Shown here piece after piece: positions 36,955-47,467 of a stretch of DNA of 64,000 bases. The notes below the pieces were generated by a model. The model had not been told where the DNA came from, made no database searches, and was given only the letters and a program-made list of their open reading frames with translations. Every line of letters starts with the position of its first letter. Position 1 is the stretch's first letter. The DNA is from Ectocarpus siliculosus (lineage: Eukaryota; Sar; Phaeophyceae; Ectocarpales; Ectocarpaceae): positions 1,483,069 through 1,547,068 of the forward strand of contig FN649740.1 in the NCBI GenBank assembly GCA_000310025.1, in the 5' to 3' direction. The position numbers and the translations under genes were made by a program.

Positions 36955-37305
36955 TCATATCGGTCGAATTAACCGTCTACTACCGCGATCGGTACGTTGG
37001 AATAGCCCTTTTGTAACCTCTTTCCGTGACGAGGATGGATGGCTCGCCCCCACTCTCACTCTCTCTTTCCTTGCTTACCTTAATCTACCAAGGCCCTTGG
37101 TCTCTTCACTGTCCTTCAGGATTCTTGCGAGTCTCAGGACTCTCCCTTCCTCTTTCTTACCTTTCGGGCAAATTCACGCCGATTCAAACCACCTTATCTG
37201 GTCTACAAACAAGTGTCAACCGTCACTCTGTGAGCCTTTGCACACTGTTCCTACACCGTGGCCATTGCCAGGGATGCACTCTATCCAGGGTGTTTACATC
37301 CCACT
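36955..37305 (+). repeat. Dispersed repeat, parts A and B joined
   Basis: This copy contains, back to back, the part A seen alone at 24405-24530 and the part B seen alone at 30294-30510. It is therefore the fullest version of the family in the window, about 350 bp, just downstream of the Pmp-repeat gene. No frame of note. Confidence 0.65.
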
Positions 37306-37639
37306 GTATCATGTACCTCCGCCGTCCGCAGCAGAATGGCTAAATCTCACCCGTAAAGAAATCACACGGGTGTTCGTACGAGAAAGAACGCACGGACCAG
37401 CGGATGTATGTGCTCAGCAGTCGCAAAGTAGTCGTCAAATTTACGCTGCCCGTTGCACATGTAGTTGTACGTCTATGAAGTGAGCGTACACATTTACGAA
37501 TGTGGCGAGCTCTTGAGAGTTTGGCCTGTGTCAATGCTTCGTGAGCGATTCAACGGGGGAGAAATGTGCGTGGGAGTGGGGACTAGGTTTCACAACCGTA
37601 TTTTGGAAAACGAAAACCTTGGATATGGACGCCATTGAA

Positions 37640-37795
37640 TTGGAAGGAGGAGTGAAATTGTCACATAAGGTTGCGACTGCGAAACGGGTTGATTATTTAG
37701 AGGGAGTCGGGACAAGGTTTCACTCCGGGACTTGGGACACCGAAAGCCTTAGATATGAATGTCATGGGCAAGAATGAAGGCGTGAACTTTGAGAT
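37640..37795 (-). repeat. Copy of the 50.8-52.2 kb repeat, inverted
   Basis: GGAAGGAGGAGTGAAATTGTCAC and GACACCGAAAGCCTTA..GAATGTCAT match, in reverse complement, blocks of the ~0.5 kb tandem repeat at 50.8-52.2 kb. It lies just outside the left end of the Ngaro-type element. Confidence 0.6.
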
Positions 37796-38002
37796 TCTTG
37801 TTTCCGTAGGGCCCTATTTCTTCAGCGATCGACACCATTTTTCAATGGATCGTCACGTTGTGTTCGTAGTATTTTTACTTCTTCACACAAGTGTTGTGAT
37901 ACTGCGAAAACCACTCGCGGAAACAAGGGTTTGATCTCAGATGCATACCAACGGTGAAACAGATTGGTGCTCGATCAAAACTCGTCGGATTCACGTTACG
38001 GT

Positions 38003-38298
38003 AAGGGGAGATTTGTTGTAGGAGCAGACGGAAACAAATCAAGGTTTATTGAAAGCAGTCGAATTTGTAACGTCGTTGTTAGGGTATGCATAAATTGCTA
38101 CGGAAATACGGGGTCCCCTCCCAAGCGGGAGCAGGGGAGTAGCCACCACCTCGGCGCTCTATCGAAGCTAGGTGTTCACACAAAGTCTTACGAGGACTAG
38201 TCTAGAGAGAGCAACGCATAGACAAGGAGCGAGGTGGACACTGTGAGGGCTTCGAGTGGTTTGCCAGCTGGAGGAGCGGCAAACAAGTTTGGTCTTTC
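38003..38298 (+). repeat. Ngaro split direct repeat A1
   Basis: Begins AAGGGGAGATTTGTTGTAGG and ends GTTTGGTCTTTC. It is about 99 % identical to A2 at 46680-46975. It marks the 5' end of the element. Confidence 0.9.
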
Positions 38299-39179
38299 AA
38301 TCAGCGAGCCGTCGGGACCCGAGAGGGCCGCCCAACAGCAGCAGCAGTTGTACGAGGGAGCGCGCTGCTCCATCGCGGTGCTAGAGGAACGCCGGGAGTA
38401 CCGACGCGTGTCCACACCACTGAACGGTACGAGTGGGTCGATATGTGTGGGTCGATAGGATCCGATGCACGTTGGATGTAATACTGGTAGCGATCCAGTC
38501 GCGATTGTTCCACCTCTGCCGTTGGGTTGCTGGGGTGATCGCAGGCGGCGGGAATTTTAATTGGAGCATGGGTGCATACATGGAGACACACGCCAATTCG
38601 CCAGCTGACGTACAAAACGCGACCGGTGTCCTCGCAGGCACGTAGCCATTACGGCGCAGAGATGGTCGCGGATACACGGCACAGTGCATGCAAGCTGAGA
38701 TGGATGTCAATTACGAGGGCAACACACCGAAATATCACGAGGCAACACATGGAAACAATTTTTTTTTGGTTGTCTACTTGTTCAAAGTACGCTACTGTAT
38801 CACCAGGGTCCTTGGTTCGGTGTGGCATGCTGGATGATGGGCTGCTGTGTACTGATACCATGCCGAGACATATCAGCTGAGATATACGGATCATCTGGCA
38901 TACGACATAATTGCATGCATGAAATGATCACAGCCCAGCAGCGCACGAATACAAACCAATTGCTGTTTGGTAAAACCAATTGATGGCCGTTGTGGATGTG
39001 CATACAATATGCATACGCATTATGCTGGAAGTCATGAATCCGACTCACAGAGGCTCTGAGTAGCAGTATGCACGTGCATTGCGTAACATGGAATCATCTG
39101 GTTCACATTTGGTCTCAGATACGCGCCGCTTACCAGGGTTGTCGTCTAGCGCGATTCACGCAGACACAAATCTGCCGGA

Positions 39180-41560
39180 ACCAAAACACATAAAAAGTGT
39201 TTGGCGGCGGTGGTAAGGGAGGGGGGGAGCGCTTGTCAACAGTGATACATACCTAGTAAGGGATGTTAAACTCGGGCAATTACCCTACGCTCCACAGGCA
39301 TTACGAAATAGAGTTACAGCAATGCAGGGTCCACACACACAAATAGTGCGCGGCGGCTGTGGTGGTGGAAACGTTTGATTATCAATAGTGCCACATATAA
39401 TTCACGACACCGAGATCCATGCCGGAACCACACGCATACATAGGGTGTGGCGCGTACATACAGAGTGCACATACCGGATCCACACACATCCAGAGTGGTG
39501 GCGGCCGTGGGTGGCAGGCTTGTTTGTTATACATCGCTACTTACCAGGGTTGTTGCTCAAGGAGCGATTCACGCCTAACAACAGAGTACATACACCGGAA
39601 CCACACACATAAATAGTGGGTGGCGGCCGTGGGTGGCAGGCTTGTTTGGTAACAGCACTACTTATCAAGGTGGTTGCTTGGAAGCGATTCACGCATAACA
39701 TACAGAGTACATATGCCGGGACCACACACATAAATAGTGTGTGGCGGCCGTGGTGGGTAGACTTGTTTGTTAAACAGCGCTACTTACCAGGGTTGTTGCT
39801 CGAGGAGCGATTCACGCATAAATACAGAGTACATATGCCGGGACCACACACATAAATAGTGGGTGGCGGCCGTGGTTGGTGGGCTTGTTGTTCCAACAGC
39901 ACTACTTACCAAGGTTGTTGCTCGAGGAGCGATCCACGCATAAATACAGAGAGTACGAATGCCGGGACCACACACATAAATAGTGTGTGGCGGCCGTGGT
40001 GGGTAGACTTGTTTGTTAAACAGCGCTACTTACCAAGGTTGTTGCTCGAGGAGCGATCCACGCATAAATACAGAGTACATATGCCGGGACCACACACATA
40101 AATAGTGTGTGGCGGCCGTGGTGGGTGGGCTTGTTGTTCCAACAGCGCTACTCACCAAGGTTGTTGCTTGAGAGGAAATTCACGCTTGTGCACAGAGGGT
40201 ATGAATGCCGGGACCACACACATCAATAGTGTGTGGCGGCCGTGGTGGGTAGGCTTGTTTGTTAAACAGCGATACTTACCAAGGTTGTTGCTCGAGGAGC
40301 GATTCACGCATAAATACAAAGTACACATGCCGGAACCACACACATAAAATAGTGTGTGGCGGCCGTGGTGGGTGGGCTTGGTGTTCCAACAGCACTACTT
40401 TCCAAGGTTGTTGCTCGAGGAGCGATCCACGCATAAATACAGAAATGCCGGGACCACACACATAGATAGTGTGTGGCGGCCGTGGTTGGTAGGCTTGTTG
40501 GTAAACAGCGCTACTTACCAGGGTTGTTGCTCGAGGAGCAATTCACGCATAAATACAGAGTACATATGCCGGGACCACACACATAAATAGTGTGTGGCGG
40601 CCGTGGTGGGTGACTTGTTTGTTAAACAGCGCTACTTACCAGGGTTGTTGCTCGAGGAGCGATCCACGCCTAACAACAGAGTACATATGCCGGGACCACA
40701 CACATCAATAGTGTGTGGCGGCCGTGGTGGGTGGGCTTGTTGTTCCAACAGCGCTACTTACCAAGGTTGTTGCTTGAGAGGCAATTCACGCTTGTGCACA
40801 GAGGGTATGAATGCTGGGACCACACACATCAATAGTGTGTGGCGGCCGTGGTGGGTAGGCTTGTTTGTTAAACAGCGCTACTTACCAGGGTTGTTGCTCG
40901 AGGAGCGATTCACGCATAAATACAGAGTACACATGCCGGAACCACACACATAAATAGTGTGTGGCGGCCGTGGTGGGTAGGCTTGTTTGTTAAACAGCGC
41001 TACTTACCAAGGTTGTTGCTCGAGGAGCGATTCACGCATAAATACAGAGTACACATGCCGGAACCACACACATCAATAGTGTGTGGCGGCCGTGGGCGTG
41101 GGCTCGTTGTTCCAACAGTGCCATTTACCGGGGTTGTTGCCTGCGAGGCAATTCACGCTTGTGTAGAGAGGGCATAAATGCCGGGACCACACACATAGAT
41201 AGTGTGTGGCGGCCGTGGTGGGTAGGCTTGTTTGTTAAACAGCGCTACTCATCAAGGTTGTTGCTCGAGGAGCGATTCACGCATAAATACAGAGTACCTG
41301 TGGCCGGAACCACACACATAAATAGTGTGTGTCGCATGTGGTTGGTAGGCTTGTTGTTAACAGCATTACGCACCAGGGTTGTCGCTTGAGGAGCGATCCA
41401 CGCAGACAGGGTATATGCCGGAACCACACACATCAATGGTGTGTGACGGACGTGGTTGGTGAGCTTGTTGCCACAACAGCAGTACCCCTCGAGGTGTCGC
41501 CTTGGGCGATTCCCGCAGTCGAGCATGTGTCGAAACAACTGCATGTACACACACGTTCAC
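39180..41560 (+). repeat. Array of about 19 tandem repeats of ~121 bp
   Basis: The marker GTGTGTGGCGGCCGTGG recurs about every 121 bp, from near 39200 (diverged) through 41207 (best conserved 39600-41300) to 41440 (diverged). Each unit holds CCACACAC-ATAAATA-GTGTGTGG, a perfect 8 bp stem with a 7-base loop, and GTTGCTCGAGGAGCGATTCA. Neighbouring units alternate between two subtypes (for example ...TACTTACCAAGG / GGGG). The array fills the leader of the Ngaro-type element between A1 and the gag-like ORF. Open frames across it are repeat artefacts. Confidence 0.9.
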
Positions 41561-41632
41561 CAGTCATTTTGTGAGGCAACAAAATGTTGAGCATTCCGAA
41601 ACCGCGGGTCGTGCATGTTGTAACCGCTTTAG

Positions 41633-43122
41633 ATGGCTATTGAAACGAGGTCGCGCCAAGGGCGAACGGCAGGAAGAGGGCGGACTGGTGCGCGGGGGGC
41701 GGCCAGGTCTGCTGGGCGGTCTTCGTCGAGGGCCGCGGCGGCAGCAAAGTCCAATGGGCGCTCCATGTCACGGCGGCCTTCCCGGGCGGTAGTGCGTACG
41801 CCTGAGCGGGGAGCGGGCCGCCCGTCACGGGCACGGTCGTCCCCCAGAGACGGGGGCGACGGAGGCACTGACCACGCCACTATGGACGGTTTCCGCCGTG
41901 AGTTGGAGGAGCTACGGCGCCAGACCGCGGAACGCGACGACGTCATCGAACACCTCCAGGAAGTCGTCGCCAGCAGGAACGGCGCGATCCAACAGCTCCA
42001 GGCCGAGATCGACGACGTTGTCCGTCGGGGTCCCGATTCCGATCCGCCGGAGGCGGGCGCCGCGGGAGCGGGAGCTCGCGCGGAGAACGGCGAGGTGGCC
42101 ATTGTGGGGACGGTTGCGCCGTCAGCGGGAGCTGGACGAGCGACGGTGACGATGAACGTTTCATCCGGACACGTTCAGCAGGTCGCTTTCAAGGAGGACC
42201 TGAAAGCGTGGCGCAACCCCGCCGCCATCAAGCCCTGGCTCATCACCACGGAGCGGCCTCCGTTCGTCGGAATGTCGAAGACGAACATGCAGGCCGCCCT
42301 GCGAAGTGTAGCTCACGTGTCAGCTCCGGTGGTGGAGATGCTGAACAATCTGTCCGACTTCGATATGCGTATGTTTGTGCCGAACGGGGACGACACCAGC
42401 GGGGAAGGGATCTCCCTGCCAGAGCACCTTGAGATTTGATCGAAGCCATCCAGACGATAATATCGAAGGGCGTCATGTCCGACGAGGGCCTCCAACGCGT
42501 AGAGGTCCTGGTCAAAGGCCTGGACCGAGGGCTGAAGATGTTGCGACGGCACTGCAACGAGTTTCGCAGCAAGCTGCGCAGCGCCGAAAACTACGACATG
42601 ATGGCCGGACTGGTCAACGATGACCTCAATTGCTGGGCGGGGGAGCTTTTCGACGCGGCGACGACGTTCGCCAAAATACACGTGTCACCGCCGACCGCCG
42701 CCCAATTTCCCGCCGTCGTCACGCCGGCGTGGCCCGACCTAACGGCATACGTCAACGCTGGCGGCCTCCGCAACTTATCCAACCAGCCACAGCAGCGGCA
42801 GTCGTCCACATCAGGTTCGGGCAAGTCAAAGGCCGCGACAGCCGCGAGGAAGGGCGGGAATCAGTATTGCTTCGCCTTCAACTCGGAGGAAGGATGCCGT
42901 CGATCGGCCCGCGATTGCCGATGGGTCCATGCTATCGATCCTAACAAACGCGGTGGCAAACGGGCTGGGGGTCGCGGCAAGGATGCTTACGGCAGTGGCG
43001 GGGGGAGCAAAGGGGGCCGGGGCGACGGCACCAGCGGCAGTAGTACCGATCGCGGGGGAGTCCGCAACAGATCTTCTAACGGTGGCGGCGGCCGCGGTGG
43101 AGGCGGAGCCAAGAGCCACTAG
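41633..43122 (+). CDS. Gag-like region of the Ngaro element (frameshifted)
   Basis: Two frames follow each other: 41633-42439 (268 codons) and then 42436-43122, opened by no ATG of its own. The break is at a short T run near 42435, so a one-base loss or a programmed shift is likely. The first part is Arg/Ala/Ser-rich and then has a coiled coil (about residues 85-125, FRRELEELRRQTAERDDVIE). The second holds a C-x8-C-x6-C-x3-H cluster (about 42868-42930) resembling a CCCH zinc finger rather than the CCHC knuckle of LTR elements, then a Gly/Arg/Ser-rich tail. This would be the nucleic-acid-binding coat protein of the element. Confidence 0.6.
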
Positions 43123-43380
43123 GGACACGGGCTCTGTCATGCGACAGGGCCAACCTCGACGAGCTACCCGCGCGCGCCTTCCGCCGAGGGTGCTGTGATG
43201 GAGCCGACGAGGACGGCGCCGAGGAGACAGCAAGGTGGGATTGAGAGCCTTGATGAATGCGCCGTGGCATTACAGCAGTTAGCACAGGCCACCGACTCTC
43301 AATCCATCCGAAGATCATTAGGCACTTGAGCAGATTTGAATTTGGAATGGCTTGACAGGAATGATGGGCATTTCGAATAC

Positions 43381-45435
43381 ATGCTTGAAACATTGCGTAC
43401 ACTGCCTTGCCCGCGAGTTGAAGCCGCACAAGTTCGGCGGTGGTTCGGTACCGTGAAGGAATTTCCAAATATCGATCTGTTGATTCAAATTGTCAGCGAG
43501 GGAGCCCCTGTAGCGGTCACCGGACAAGGAGAAATGCGGGCTGCCATAGATTACGGAAACCACAGTTCGACTAGTAGATTCTCGGTGGAGATCAGGAAAA
43601 AAATTGTGGAGGACGTTCTGGCCGGTCGAGCGTTTGTATTTCCGCGGGAGGCGGCTAGTCGCATTCCGGGCATTCGCGTGTCACCGATAACAGTTGCTGC
43701 GTCGGCGTCGAAGGTCAGAATATGTCACGATTTGACCAACGCTATCGCCGGGCGAGGCGTCAACGACGACACCGACACGTCAGCAATTCCGGAATGTAAG
43801 ACCGGACATGTCCTTCGGGAGGTCATCTGGCGCATTTTATATCTGCATAAGCTGGGCGTGCGTGATGTTGCGGTTCCTCCCCGCATACTGCTAGCAAAGA
43901 TGGATACTAAGAGTGCATACCGTCAGGTGCCGGTGGAGGTGAAAAAGTCACCGCTTTTCAGTTATATGTTCGAGGACTCTGTAATAATAGATCGATGCCT
44001 GCAATTTGGGTGGACTAGTTCGCCATCGTTGTGGGGTGTATGTGCAGCAGCTGTGGAACACGCACACAACAACACGTCTTTTTCGAGTGCTAAAATCACG
44101 CGTGAGGGACGCGAAGCCACAAGTCATGTACATGTAGTGCCGGCCAGAGAACACGAGGTCCGTGCCAAGTTGCCTCCCGAGTGCGTTTTTCCCCCGGGTT
44201 CCGGAGGGAGGCTCCGGGACAAGTTTTGGGTGAGGACATATGTCGATGACGCGTTATTTGTCGAGTTGGAGAGTTTCCTAGGTGGAAGGCGATGCATTCG
44301 AGCGTCCCAATCGTTCGCATCTGACAGCTTTCGTTTGTTCGGTAACCGTGACTCCGGAGAGCCCCCGCTGTTTGCTCAGGAGAAAACCACCCCATGGGAT
44401 ACGCGCGTGGAGATGTTGGGCTGGATGATAGACACAGTGGCCATGACTATTTCGGTTCCACAAGCGAAAATAGCACAGCTGCGAGAGCTTCTGGCAGAGT
44501 GGCCAACAGACCGACAGTCGGCGTCAGTCAAGGATGTACGATCTTTGCTAGGCAAGCTGTTACACTTGTGTGAGGTAATCCGGCCTGGCAAGTTTTTCGT
44601 GTGCCGAATTCTGAACCAGCTGAAGCTAGCGCCACTCACGGCGAAAGACACAACCACGTCAGGGGTTGTTGACCGTCGCACGAAACGGTATGGGCGCGTG
44701 GAGTTGGGTCCGGAGTTCCACGATGATTTAGGTTTTTGGCGACTCGTCGTAGAGATGGCCACGGGAGCCGATGGTGTCACTAGATTGGGAGCTCCCCTGT
44801 TCTCTTGTTTTATGCAGCCGCCTTCCCTGACTCTAGTAAGTGATGCGAGGGGGGATGGCATGGGAGGATATTGCTTGGAGACGGGCCAATGGTGGCGGGT
44901 AGATTACGAAGAAGACGTTCGAGTTCGCCTTCGCACCCGCGTGGAATCTAGGGACGATTTGTCGGTGAACGTGTTCGAGCTGCTAGGCATGGTGCTGACG
45001 GCGTGGGCGTTGACTGTTCACGCCGGGACGCGGCCAGAGTACCCGGGGCAGAGTATCTTGATGAGGGGAGATAACATGAGTGCTGTACACTGGGTCAACA
45101 AATGCAGGGGGGCGCGAGAGCCTAGGTCGGGAGCACTTATGCGTATGCTAGGGTGCTTAGAGATGCGCAGCGGTTGGCGGTTTCGGGCCAAGCATATCCG
45201 AGGCGTGCATAATACTTTGGCTGACGGTATTTCGAGATGGACGCGTGATGAAATCGCTGTTAACTTACACGCCTACCGGACCGATATTCGCTGGCAGGAA
45301 CACCTCTTGGGCCAAGAAGCCACGGACATTACTTCCGCGGTCTTGGCCTCAAGCTCATCGGACGATCAGTTGCGAATTCGTCTCAACGCAATTACGCGTC
45401 AGGTTTCCGGTCTTGGTGTGTCTTTCGCAGGATGA
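43381..45435 (+). CDS. Reverse transcriptase / RNase H (Ngaro)
   Basis: Counted from 43336, the RT has motif A KMDTKSAYRQVP (Asp near residue 189), LQFGWTSSPSLWG, and the catalytic YVDD near 301. RNase H follows with its acidic residues in LVSDARGD (about 501), NVFELLG (545), LMRGDN (578) and LADGISRW (629). No methyltransferase domain follows. The first in-frame ATG is at 43381. The same frame is also open from an ATG at 43198 except for a single TGA at 43327, so the ancestral start may be 43198. The stop overlaps the recombinase start (ATGA at 45432), so the two may be translationally coupled. It copies the element's RNA into DNA. Confidence 0.95.
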   Translation: MLETLRTLPCPRVEAAQVRRWFGTVKEFPNIDLLIQIVSEGAPVAVTGQGEMRAAIDYGNHSSTSRFSVEIRKKIVEDVLAGRAFVFPREAASRIPGIRVSPITVAASASKVRICHDLTNAIAGRGVNDDTDTSAIPECKTGHVLREVIWRILYLHKLGVRDVAVPPRILLAKMDTKSAYRQVPVEVKKSPLFSYMFEDSVIIDRCLQFGWTSSPSLWGVCAAAVEHAHNNTSFSSAKITREGREATSHVHVVPAREHEVRAKLPPECVFPPGSGGRLRDKFWVRTYVDDALFVELESFLGGRRCIRASQSFASDSFRLFGNRDSGEPPLFAQEKTTPWDTRVEMLGWMIDTVAMTISVPQAKIAQLRELLAEWPTDRQSASVKDVRSLLGKLLHLCEVIRPGKFFVCRILNQLKLAPLTAKDTTTSGVVDRRTKRYGRVELGPEFHDDLGFWRLVVEMATGADGVTRLGAPLFSCFMQPPSLTLVSDARGDGMGGYCLETGQWWRVDYEEDVRVRLRTRVESRDDLSVNVFELLGMVLTAWALTVHAGTRPEYPGQSILMRGDNMSAVHWVNKCRGAREPRSGALMRMLGCLEMRSGWRFRAKHIRGVHNTLADGISRWTRDEIAVNLHAYRTDIRWQEHLLGQEATDITSAVLASSSSDDQLRIRLNAITRQVSGLGVSFAG

Positions 45436-46460
45436 TGGGTTACGAAAAGTTCTTGAGCGCAGAGTCACCGCACACAGAGATGGTGTGGGCCTTGATTGAC
45501 TTTGCGGCGTGGTGTTTCGAGTCGGAAGGAAACCAGGCCGGGACTATATCGGGGAAGTTGGCAGCGGTGCAGTACCACCACAAGGTGGAAGCACATGTAG
45601 AGATAGTCACGTCGTCGCCGTTGCTGAAGTGTGCACTTCGGGGCATTTCTAGGTCCCACGCGGTCGCCGGGGTACGTCAACGAGTTCGATTGCCGATCAC
45701 TTGGAGGATGTTGCGAGGGGGTGAGAGCATGATTCCCACTTGGGGAATAGGAGGACGCGTGATGTGGTTATGTTTGAGCTTAAGTTATTTCTTGATCACT
45801 CGGTCGGACGAAATGTTTGCTGACAGTTCCGGGGTCGGGCATCCAGTACATTGTCTCACGAGACGGGATGTTGCGTTTTTCTCTGGGGAGGAACAGTTGG
45901 AGTATGTCCGATGGCGAGAGGCGGATAAGATAGAGGTGCACTTTAGAGGACACAAGGGTGACCAGGACCAGACGGGGTCGGTCAGGGCTCGTACACGGGA
46001 TGAGATTAACGGCCCACAATCGGGGTACAGAGCAGACGGCGGAGCAGTTGCGCTGATGTTGGAGCTGTTATCATGTCATGCAACGTTACCCGATGATGCG
46101 CCGCTATCATCATACCGTAGCGGCCGTGCAGTGAAGGTTCTGAAGTATGACCAAGCCCTTCGGGCGTTGAGAGAGATTGTCGAGAAGTCAGGGCGAAATC
46201 CAAAGGACTTTGCGTTACATTCGCTCCGAATTGGAGGGGCTTCCACCTTGGCGGCTGGAGGCAATGTTTCGGAAAGAGTAATCCAGAGAGCAGGAAGGTG
46301 GAAGTCTGATGCGTACAAACCGTATACAGTAGACAACACGGAAGACTCGCGAATGGTGTCACGTATACTTGGGGACAAGGATAAGGGAGTCGAGCGGCAG
46401 CCAGGAGAAGGCACGGTGTGGGGTAGGCATAAGAGGAGGCTAATATCACCGAACGAGTAG
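45432..46460 (+). CDS. Tyrosine recombinase (Ngaro)
   Basis: 342 codons, intact. The catalytic set is visible: Arg in FLITRSDEM (about residue 124), H-x-x-R in HSLRIGGAST (about 262-265), then GRWKSDAYKPYTV with the nucleophile Tyr near 295-298. This is the phage-integrase fold used by DIRS-like elements to insert a circular cDNA in place of an integrase or endonuclease. ATG overlaps the stop of the RT/RNase H frame by four bases. B1 starts 20 bp after its stop codon. Confidence 0.95.
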   Translation: MMGYEKFLSAESPHTEMVWALIDFAAWCFESEGNQAGTISGKLAAVQYHHKVEAHVEIVTSSPLLKCALRGISRSHAVAGVRQRVRLPITWRMLRGGESMIPTWGIGGRVMWLCLSLSYFLITRSDEMFADSSGVGHPVHCLTRRDVAFFSGEEQLEYVRWREADKIEVHFRGHKGDQDQTGSVRARTRDEINGPQSGYRADGGAVALMLELLSCHATLPDDAPLSSYRSGRAVKVLKYDQALRALREIVEKSGRNPKDFALHSLRIGGASTLAAGGNVSERVIQRAGRWKSDAYKPYTVDNTEDSRMVSRILGDKDKGVERQPGEGTVWGRHKRRLISPNE

Positions 46461-46479
46461 TAGCAGGATGACCTCGAGG

Positions 46480-47238
46480 TTGGCGCAGAAAATGGTAGGG
46501 TACCTTTTTGGGGACTTGGTCATCTGAGACTACTGCGGGCAGTAAGATTAGCCCCTGCACCGAGAAAAAGAGAATTTGTGGTTGCCGCTCGGAGGAAAGA
46601 GAGAGAAGCAGTTGGCACCTCTCTCTTTCCTTCGGCCGTGGAAAAATAACGATGAAGGCAATTCGAAAGGAAAACAATAAAGGGGAGATTTGTTGTAGGA
46701 GTAGACGGAAACAAATCAAGGTTTATTGAAAGCAGTCGAATTTGTAACGTCGTTGTTAGGGTATGCATAAATTGCTACGGAAATACGGGGTCCCCTCCCA
46801 AGCGGGAGCAGGGGAGTAGCCACCACCTCGGCGCTCTATCGAAGCTAGGTGTTCACACCAAGTCTTACGAGGACTAGTCTAGAGAGAGCAACGCAGAGAC
46901 AAGGAGCGAGGTGGACACTGTGAGGGCTTCGAGTGGTTTGCCAGCTGGAGGAGCGGCAAACAAGTTTGGTCTTTCCCGCCCACCCACCCCTTTCCTTTCG
47001 AAGGTGGGGGGAGGCAAGGACCGTTGCAGTTGCTGATTGGCGAAGAAAATGGTAGGGTACCATTTTGGGGACTTGGTCATCTGAGACTACTGCGGGCAGT
47101 AAGATTAGCCCCTGCACCGAGAAAAAGAGAATTTGTGGTTGCCGCTCGGAGGAAAGAGTGAGAAGCAGTTGGCACCTCTCTCTTTCCTTCGGCCGTGGAA
47201 AAATAACGATGAAGGCAATTCGAAAGGAAAACAATAAA
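46480..47238 (+). repeat. Ngaro right end: B1, A2, spacer, B2
   Basis: B1 is 46480-46680 and B2 is 47037-47238. Both begin TTGGCG-AGAAAATGGTAGG and end AAAACAATAAA. A2 is 46680-46975 and matches A1. The 61 bp between A2 and B2 (CCCACCCACCCC and on) is found nowhere else in the window. Confidence 0.9.
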
Positions 47239-47255
47239 CGCTATTTTTACGATAC

Positions 47256-47440
47256 CGGTGTCGTAAAAAACGACACCGCACGAAATGCTTCGAAACTACA
47301 TTCTCTTGTGTTCCTACGGCTCTTAGCTGTCGCGCAAGCCCTCGTTCGTCCCATTGTGACCGGTGGTTGCCGAGATATGGCCCAAAGTGGTATCACGGCA
47401 CCACCTCGGCGGTGTCGTAAAAAACATATTTACGACACCG
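47256..47440. repeat. Two related hairpins flanking about 130 bp
   Basis: 47256-47278 reads CGGTGTCG-TAAAAAA-CGACACCG, and 47410-47440 reads CGGTGTCGTAAA...TTTACGACACCG. Both are followed by C(A/G)CGAAA. They lie between the end of the Ngaro element and the foldback element. They could be terminal hairpins of a small element or the outer edge of the foldback arm. Confidence 0.5.
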
Positions 47441-47467
47441 CGCGAAACTTTCCGCGGTTGTCCTGCT

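Larger units (their letters stand above)
38003..47238 (+). mobile_element. Ngaro-type tyrosine-recombinase retrotransposon
   Basis: Split direct repeats define it: A1 38003-38298, then ORFs, B1 46480-46680, A2 46680-46975, B2 47037-47238. A1/A2 differ at about 3 of 296 positions and B1/B2 at about 3 of 201, so the insertion is young. This A1-ORF-B1-A2-B2 order, with RT/RNase H and a tyrosine recombinase but no methyltransferase domain, is the definition of Ngaro (DIRS has inverted repeats and a methyltransferase; PAT also has a methyltransferase). B1 runs straight into A2, which would be the junction of a circular DNA intermediate. A 61 bp spacer separates A2 from B2. The 9.2 kb length is unusual and is due to the tandem array in the leader. 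No target duplication is expected for this class. Confidence 0.9.

Noticed and set aside
39180-41560. CRISPR-like array or protein-coding tandem repeat
   Set aside because: Units are contiguous at ~121 bp with no variable spacers, in a eukaryotic retrotransposon; the frames drift and hold no conserved protein.
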